Assembly: GCF_042655485.1 (NCBI RefSeq) | Contig: NZ_JBHSMC010000021.1 | Span: forward strand, 1 to 64,000 | Length of the DNA: 64,000 nucleotides | From: Lederbergia graminis | GTDB lineage: Bacteria; Bacillota; Bacilli; Bacillales; Bacillaceae_C | Reading direction: 5' to 3' | In this document: positions 59,932 to 64,000 of the stretch, one piece after another | Layout of the letters: each line of letters opens with the position of its first letter | Numbering within the stretch: position 1 is the first letter of the stretch | Made by a program: the position numbers and the translations under genes | The notes under the pieces: generated by a model | Seen by the model: the letters and a program-made list of their open reading frames with translations, nothing else | Database searches by the model: none | Told to the model about the DNA's origin: nothing

Positions 59932-60235
59932 AGAGAATGAAATTGTAAAGGTGCTGAAAGAGGATTGGGAGAGTCTTGATATGATTGCTGGAGCTCCAAA
60001 GATGACAAAGCATGAAGTTTATGCGCAATTACATGTATTTAAGCAAAATCGCAAAAGAGCTTTCCGAAAAGAGTTAACACTTTTTATTTTGACAGCCATT
60101 TTCATCTTAAGTCTTTTCGTTGCAACGTTGCTAAAGAGTGTGCAGACGCTCGCTTATATCCAAGTAATTGTTGCAGTGATAGCTCCTGTGATTTACGTTT
60201 TCCTTCGTAAACGAGAAGGGAAGGTGTGGGAATGA
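59915..60235 (+). CDS. yxlC: YxlC-like negative regulator of SigY
   Basis: A 106-residue protein, the same length as B. subtilis YxlC. It has a charged cytoplasmic N-terminus (1-55) and two membrane helices (about 57-76 and 80-98). In B. subtilis YxlC together with YxlD and YxlE restrains SigY. The ATG overlaps the sigY end by 17 bases, with AACGAGG directly before it. Confidence 0.85.
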   Translation: MDDHNKENEIVKVLKEDWESLDMIAGAPKMTKHEVYAQLHVFKQNRKRAFRKELTLFILTAIFILSLFVATLLKSVQTLAYIQVIVAVIAPVIYVFLRKREGKVWE

Positions 60236-60429
60236 GTAAACTAGAATTAATCATCCTCATTTCGCCTATCATGCTGGCACAAAGTATTTTCCTATTTATG
60301 AATGCGAAAAAACGAGGTAGTTTTGCTTGGTTCTGGGGGATTTGGGGGTTAATACAATTTCCGCTGCCGCTAATATTTTATTGGTTCTTTGTAGTAAGAA
60401 GACAACGAAATCGAGATAGAAAGGATTGA
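60232..60429 (+). CDS. yxlD: YxlD-like membrane protein
   Basis: A 65-residue protein with two membrane helices (about 6-22 and 30-52) and a basic tail RRQRNRDRKD. Its ATG overlaps the yxlC stop (ATGA). By size and place it is YxlD, needed with YxlC for control of SigY. A GTG six bases upstream is the only alternative start. Confidence 0.8.
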   Translation: MSKLELIILISPIMLAQSIFLFMNAKKRGSFAWFWGIWGLIQFPLPLIFYWFFVVRRQRNRDRKD

Positions 60430-60433
60430 TTAT

Positions 60434-60628
60434 ATGAATATAGAAATAAACTGGGCGCTCTTTGCCCCATTAATCGTATTACAATTTATCCTTATGGCTT
60501 TTGCGCTTGTAAGTTGTTTGCGCCAAGAGGAAACAAGGGGACCAAAGTGGGTTTGGATATTGATCATCGTTGCTGGAAATCTTCTCGGACCCATTCTTTA
60601 TTTTGTCATTGGGAGAAAAAATGATTAG
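60434..60628 (+). CDS. yxlE: YxlE-like PLDc_N-domain membrane protein
   Basis: A 64-residue protein with two helices and the PLDc_N signature (WVWILIIVAGNLLGPILYFV followed by IGRK). It matches YxlE by position and size. AAAGGATTGATT precedes the ATG, four bases after the yxlD stop. Confidence 0.82.
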   Translation: MNIEINWALFAPLIVLQFILMAFALVSCLRQEETRGPKWVWILIIVAGNLLGPILYFVIGRKND

Positions 60629-60639
60629 GGGTGTGCACG

Positions 60640-61530
60640 ATGCTTTTACAAGTACTTGAACTAGAGAAAAAATATAAAAGCGATATGGCTGTAAATAAAA
60701 TTTCGTTTCAAATTGAAAAAGGGCAGTGCATTGCATTACTAGGGCCGAATGGTGCTGGTAAAACAACGACGCTGCAAATGTTGGCAGGACTGCTGACACC
60801 AACTAGTGGATCCATTCGGTTTTCGAAATTAGAAGGAAAAGACTACCGGTCAAAAATTGGATTTTTACCGCAACACCCTGCCTTTTTCAACTGGATGTCA
60901 CCGGTTCAATTTTTACAATTTGCAGGGGAGCTATCCCATATTCCTACGCAACAGTTAAAAGAGAAAATCGAAGAAGTGTTGCAGTTTGTGCGGTTAGCAG
61001 ATGTGAAAAAGAAACGGATTGGAGGTTTTTCAGGTGGGATGAAGCAGCGATTAGGATTGGCACAAGCATTATTACATGACCCTGAATTGCTTATTTTAGA
61101 CGAGCCTGTTTCGGCGTTAGACCCAGCTGGCCGCCGGGATGTACTTTCGTTAATCACGCAATTAAAGGAAAAGATGACGATTCTTTTCTCGACACATGTA
61201 TTGCATGATGCGGAGCAAGTTTGCGACAAAGTCATTATGCTGAAAAATGGTGAAATCCAATGGGATAATACGTTGGAAGAGTTGCGAAAAGCTTTTACCA
61301 CTTCAGCAGTAAAAGTGCAGACGGAGGAAGTAATTGGAGATAAAATAACGGATTTACCTTTTGTTGAAAAAGTGGAGTTCGTAACAGATAGTAGCATTGT
61401 TGTGGGTGAAATGAATGAAAATACGAACGAACTGTTGACCGCAATGATGGAAAGAGGCTTAACGATTAAACGATTTGAAAAACTTGAGGACTCTTTAGAA
61501 GATGCCTATATGAAGGTGATGGGGCAATGA
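60640..61530 (+). CDS. yxlF: ABC transporter ATP-binding protein YxlF
   Basis: A 296-residue ATPase with Walker A GPNGAGKTT, signature FSGGMKQRLGLAQA, Walker B LLILDEPVSALD and switch His in LFSTHVLHD. It pairs with the permease encoded next. In the sigY operon the transporter is linked to the antibacterial-sublancin or membrane-stress context, but its substrate is not known. ATG 60640 is preferred over GTG 60631 because AGGGGTG lies six bases before it. Confidence 0.9.
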   Translation: MLLQVLELEKKYKSDMAVNKISFQIEKGQCIALLGPNGAGKTTTLQMLAGLLTPTSGSIRFSKLEGKDYRSKIGFLPQHPAFFNWMSPVQFLQFAGELSHIPTQQLKEKIEEVLQFVRLADVKKKRIGGFSGGMKQRLGLAQALLHDPELLILDEPVSALDPAGRRDVLSLITQLKEKMTILFSTHVLHDAEQVCDKVIMLKNGEIQWDNTLEELRKAFTTSAVKVQTEEVIGDKITDLPFVEKVEFVTDSSIVVGEMNENTNELLTAMMERGLTIKRFEKLEDSLEDAYMKVMGQ

Positions 61531-62303
61531 GAAATCTATTTGTATTGTGGAAAAAGGAAATGGTCGAAAGTAGTAAAAATGGGAAGTGGATTTGGCTACC
61601 TATTGTCTTTATGATTATTGGGATTACGCAAGTATTCACGAACTATTACTTGCCAGAAATTATGGAGCATGCGGGAAATCTTCCAGATGGAACAATCATT
61701 TCGATACCTACGCCGACTGGACCTGAAGTTATTGCGGGTGTGCTTTCACAATTTGGGACAATCGGGACACTACTGTTTGTGTTAGCGACAATGGGAGTTA
61801 TGTCGAACGAGAGGGTGAGCGGTGCAGTAACGCTTGTCATGGTGCGCCCTGTCTCGGCATTACAATATGTATCTAGTAAATGGTTAGGGCAACTGCTTAT
61901 TGCGATTGCATCTTTCTGTGCGAGCTATCTGATCACTTGGTATTATACAAATCAATTATTTTCGTCTGTGGATTGGCTCGTTGTTTGGCAAAGTTTCTTG
62001 ATATACAGCTTGTGGATCGTTCTCATTGTATCAATTACGATTTTTGCGGGGACAATTTTTAAAGGAAATGGAGCAATTGCTGGGATTAGTGTTTTATTTC
62101 TTGGGTTGCTATCGGTTTTGACGACCTTACTTCCAAAATTCATGAAATGGAGCCCAGCCAACCTACGCGAACACGCCACAATAATACTAATGGGGCAGCC
62201 AGCACAAGACCATTTAGTGTTAACAATCGTCAGTACAATCGTACTTTGTGTGGCCTTCTTTGCACTAGCCGTCATTAGATTCGGAAGAGCAGAGCAGTAC
62301 TAA
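61527..62303 (+). CDS. yxlG: ABC-2-type permease YxlG
   Basis: A 258-residue membrane protein with six predicted helices and the cytoplasmic lead RNLFVLWKKEMVESSKNGKW. The ATG overlaps the yxlF stop (ATGA), so the pair is translationally coupled. It completes the sigY-yxlCDEFG operon in the B. subtilis order. Two repeat elements follow in place of an ordinary terminator. Confidence 0.9.
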   Translation: MRNLFVLWKKEMVESSKNGKWIWLPIVFMIIGITQVFTNYYLPEIMEHAGNLPDGTIISIPTPTGPEVIAGVLSQFGTIGTLLFVLATMGVMSNERVSGAVTLVMVRPVSALQYVSSKWLGQLLIAIASFCASYLITWYYTNQLFSSVDWLVVWQSFLIYSLWIVLIVSITIFAGTIFKGNGAIAGISVLFLGLLSVLTTLLPKFMKWSPANLREHATIILMGQPAQDHLVLTIVSTIVLCVAFFALAVIRFGRAEQY

Positions 62304-62310
62304 GATGTGC

Positions 62311-62340
62311 TGGGACAAGGGGTCAGGAACGGTGTCCCGA
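62311..62340. repeat. Half copy of the GGGAC...TCAG foldback element
   Basis: TGGGACAAGGGGTCAGGAAC then GGTGTCCCGA: only the opening half is present, beginning seven bases after the yxlG stop. Confidence 0.88.
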
Positions 62341-62381
62341 GGTTAGGTGTTAGATGTTGAGAATAGTTTGAATTGTGTGGG

Positions 62382-62412
62382 AGTTGTGTGGGTGCCTGGC
62401 ACCCACACAACT
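62382..62412. repeat. GGTGCCTGGCACC palindrome, copy 3 (perfect, arms changed in step)
   Basis: AGTTGTGTGGGTGCC (62382-62396), T, GGCACCCACACAACT (62398-62412). Compared with 59102-59132 the second and tenth arm bases differ, and each change is matched in the other arm. It lies between the convergent yxlG and MetX-like genes and probably terminates both. Confidence 0.93.
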
Positions 62413-62426
62413 CTGCACGTAAACCT

Positions 62427-63443
62427 TTAAGATACGCTATTATCTAATAGTTGCTTTAGGTTTTTATCAATAAATTGATTATCTTCCTTGTTAATTCCAC
62501 GACCGGCGAAGTGTCCCCAAATGGAGTCGATTGGTTTGAATTCCGTATTAGGAACTAGCTTAGCCTCATATTTACTATCCTCCGCGGTACAGAAGAGATC
62601 GGTACTACCTGGCATGATGCAGGCAAGTGCTTGAATGCTTTTGAGTGCGTCACTGAAATCACCATTATAGGTCGGGTTTGCACTTATATCAGCATGTTGG
62701 CCCGTCCACAACATGGCGAGGACATTGTGCGGGTCCATCTGCATAAAACTGCGCTCCCAAACTCCAACCGCAAAAGCTTCTAATGAGTTAAATCCCAATT
62801 CACGATAAAGTTCTTGTTTATAAAATGTTTGTGAAGTACCCCATCCTGCATAAACTCGACCAACTGCACGCATATGTTCAGAGGTTAGTTCTTTTAGTTT
62901 ACTAGTATCGAAGCCAATTGCCGCCATAAGTGCAGCTTTCATTCCGTCGAGGACGACATATGTTTGTGGCCACGTTTTTGCCCCGCCACAGAATGGCGCA
63001 ATTCGTTCGACCATGTCGGGATAACTAGCGGCCCATTGAAATGATTGAATTGCTCCCATGGACCAGCCCACAACGAGGGCAATTTTTTCAATACCAAATT
63101 TCTCTTTAACTAACCGATGCTGCAAAGTCACGTTGTCATATATAGTTACTTGCGGAAAATTAGCTCGGTCGTATGGGGGTGGCGTGTTACTAGGAGACGA
63201 AGATAATCCATTTCCAAGCAAGTTTGGAATGATAATAAAATACTTTCGCGGGTCTAGTGCCATGCCATTTCCAATTAACCATTCATTCTGAACATGTTGG
63301 TCGCCAAAAGCAGTTGGATAGATGATGACATTATCTTTCTTTTCATTTAGTTCGCCATATGTTTGATAGGCAAGAAATGCATTGGGTAATGTTACCCCCG
63401 ATTGTAATGTGATATCACCTAATTCAAAAATTTCATAATCCAT
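62427..63443 (-). CDS. Alpha/beta hydrolase related to homoserine O-acetyltransferase (MetX-like)
   Basis: A 338-residue alpha/beta-hydrolase with the nucleophile elbow GWSMG (Ser128), Asp282 in PGSTDLFC and His311 in WGHFAGRG completing the triad. It begins FELGDITLQSGVTLPNAFLA, as in MetX. True MetX enzymes make O-acetyl- or O-succinyl-homoserine from acyl-CoA; this subgroup lacks other visible methionine genes nearby and may be a hydrolase or acyltransferase with another substrate. AAAAGGAGTGAC precedes the ATG. It is divergent from a LysR regulator that is likely to control it. Confidence 0.82.
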   Translation of the reverse strand: MDYEIFELGDITLQSGVTLPNAFLAYQTYGELNEKKDNVIIYPTAFGDQHVQNEWLIGNGMALDPRKYFIIIPNLLGNGLSSSPSNTPPPYDRANFPQVTIYDNVTLQHRLVKEKFGIEKIALVVGWSMGAIQSFQWAASYPDMVERIAPFCGGAKTWPQTYVVLDGMKAALMAAIGFDTSKLKELTSEHMRAVGRVYAGWGTSQTFYKQELYRELGFNSLEAFAVGVWERSFMQMDPHNVLAMLWTGQHADISANPTYNGDFSDALKSIQALACIMPGSTDLFCTAEDSKYEAKLVPNTEFKPIDSIWGHFAGRGINKEDNQFIDKNLKQLLDNSVS

Positions 63444-63578
63444 TTTCGTGTCACTCCTTTTAAAGTGAAAAGCAAAAGTATTTCTTGTTGTTAGTATAAA
63501 GCTGTGCTAACCTCAAGAAAAGTGAATGAAATTGAAGGTTACATTCAATATTTTTGAAGATGAAATGGGGGAAAAAGG

Positions 63579-64000
63579 ATGGAATTGCGCCAACTACAGA
63601 CTTTTCGTATCGTCGCTTCGACTTTAAATTTTACAAGAGCAGCGGAAGTGTTGAACTATGTACCTTCTAATGTAACGATGCAAATAAAAGCATTGGAGGA
63701 AGAGCTCGGTGTTCGTCTCTTTGATCGCCTAGGCAAGCAACTTGTTCTTACGACCGCGGGGAAACGTTTTTTAACTCATATCCAAAGTGCTCTCGAAAAA
63801 CTTGATGAAGCGCGCAGTGCTGTGCATGATGATGAGAATTTGACTGGTACGATAACGATAAGTGCGAATGAAGTTCAGTGCGTATATCGCCTACCAGCTG
63901 TATTTCAGCGATTTCGCTCGCGCCATCCAGGGGTTCGACTCATTTTCCGTTCGTTTCCTAACCAGGAGCTGAAACAAACACTCTTTGACGGTACGACTGA
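63579..64000 (+). CDS. LysR-family regulator, 5' part (3' end outside window)
   Basis: The frame starts at ATG 63579 (GGGGGAAAAAGG upstream) and is open to the window end, 140 codons. Residues 1-60 are a LysR helix-turn-helix (RQLQTFRIVASTLNFTRAAE and VTMQIKALEEELGVRLFDRL); residues from about 90 start the co-inducer-binding domain (GTITISANEVQCVYRLPAVF). It is transcribed away from the MetX-like gene with a 135-bp shared control region, the classic LysR arrangement. Confidence 0.93.
   Translation, partial: MELRQLQTFRIVASTLNFTRAAEVLNYVPSNVTMQIKALEEELGVRLFDRLGKQLVLTTAGKRFLTHIQSALEKLDEARSAVHDDENLTGTITISANEVQCVYRLPAVFQRFRSRHPGVRLIFRSFPNQELKQTLFDGTT

Noticed and set aside
60906..61397. 163-codon minus-strand frame within yxlF
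   Set aside because: It is a codon-bias shadow of a well-conserved ATPase gene, with Ser/Asn/Cys-rich content typical of antisense frames.

Overview
The window is 64 kb of low-G+C DNA from a spore-forming member of the Bacillaceae. The evidence is a complete gerA-type germinant receptor operon, a SpoVD-type penicillin-binding protein, an intact sigY-yxlCDEFG operon in the Bacillus subtilis order, Bce-type and YesMN-type two-component systems, and strong AGGAGG ribosome sites with frequent TTG and GTG starts. Genus cannot be fixed from this stretch. No tRNA, rRNA, CRISPR array or phage module was seen.

Layout. (1) 1-3.2 kb: 3' end of an LPXTG surface protein built of SpaA-type isopeptide repeats, a class D sortase and an orphan SARP-type response regulator. 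(2) 3.2-4.8 kb: a gene graveyard with remnants of a kinase, an arr gene, an IS200-type transposase and a frameshifted gene. (3) 4.8-17.1 kb: small resistance and detoxification genes: VOC proteins, a WYL regulator, an IS3 remnant, a TetR-MFS-DUF4064-serine hydrolase module flanked by related remnants, intact arr, an AHSA1 protein, and a two-component system with its ABC transporter (ycbLMNO-like). (4) 17.1-37.4 kb: a 20-kb glycan-utilisation locus with two LacI regulators, two GH116-type glycosidases, two membrane-anchored GH43 enzymes, a CobW/G3E GTPase, two binding proteins, one permease pair, YesM/YesN sensing and a FucU mutarotase. (5) 37.9-42.7 kb: a Bce-type peptide-antibiotic sensing and detoxification module. 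(6) 42.9-49.1 kb: a nucleotidyltransferase and small membrane proteins or lipoproteins, one frameshifted, plus the first copies of a dispersed repeat family. (7) 49.2-64 kb: gerB-gerA-gerC, a metal-related operon (DeoR-NosL regulator, PepSY protein, FixH/YtkA lipoprotein), a Zur-controlled zinc-binding lipoprotein, spoVD, the sigY operon, a MetX-like hydrolase and the start of a LysR gene.

How the genes work together. In the glycan locus, YesM/YesN probably sense extracellular sugar, the lipoprotein-permease set imports oligosaccharides, the anchored GH43 enzymes trim side chains outside, and the GH116 enzymes, which carry no signal peptide, hydrolyse imported product in the cytoplasm. Three identical perfect palindromes stand before the first glycosidase and are probably LacI-family operators. 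A conserved Glu-Gly-Cys plus cysteine/histidine motif in both GH116 proteins, together with the embedded G3E GTPase, raises the possibility of metal-dependent glycosidases with a dedicated metallochaperone.

From 46.9 kb to 62.4 kb the spaces between genes are seeded with two kinds of foldback repeat: a GGGACATGGGGTCAG/CTGACCCCATGTCCC element, once amplified as a 44-bp tandem array, and a GGTGCCTGGCACC-centred palindrome whose arms vary in a compensated way. I saw none of these before 46.9 kb. Regulatory sites that could be read directly include two Zur-like boxes, a SigY-type promoter, a matched pair of probable TetR operators, a probable DeoR operator and a direct-repeat box shared by two promoters.
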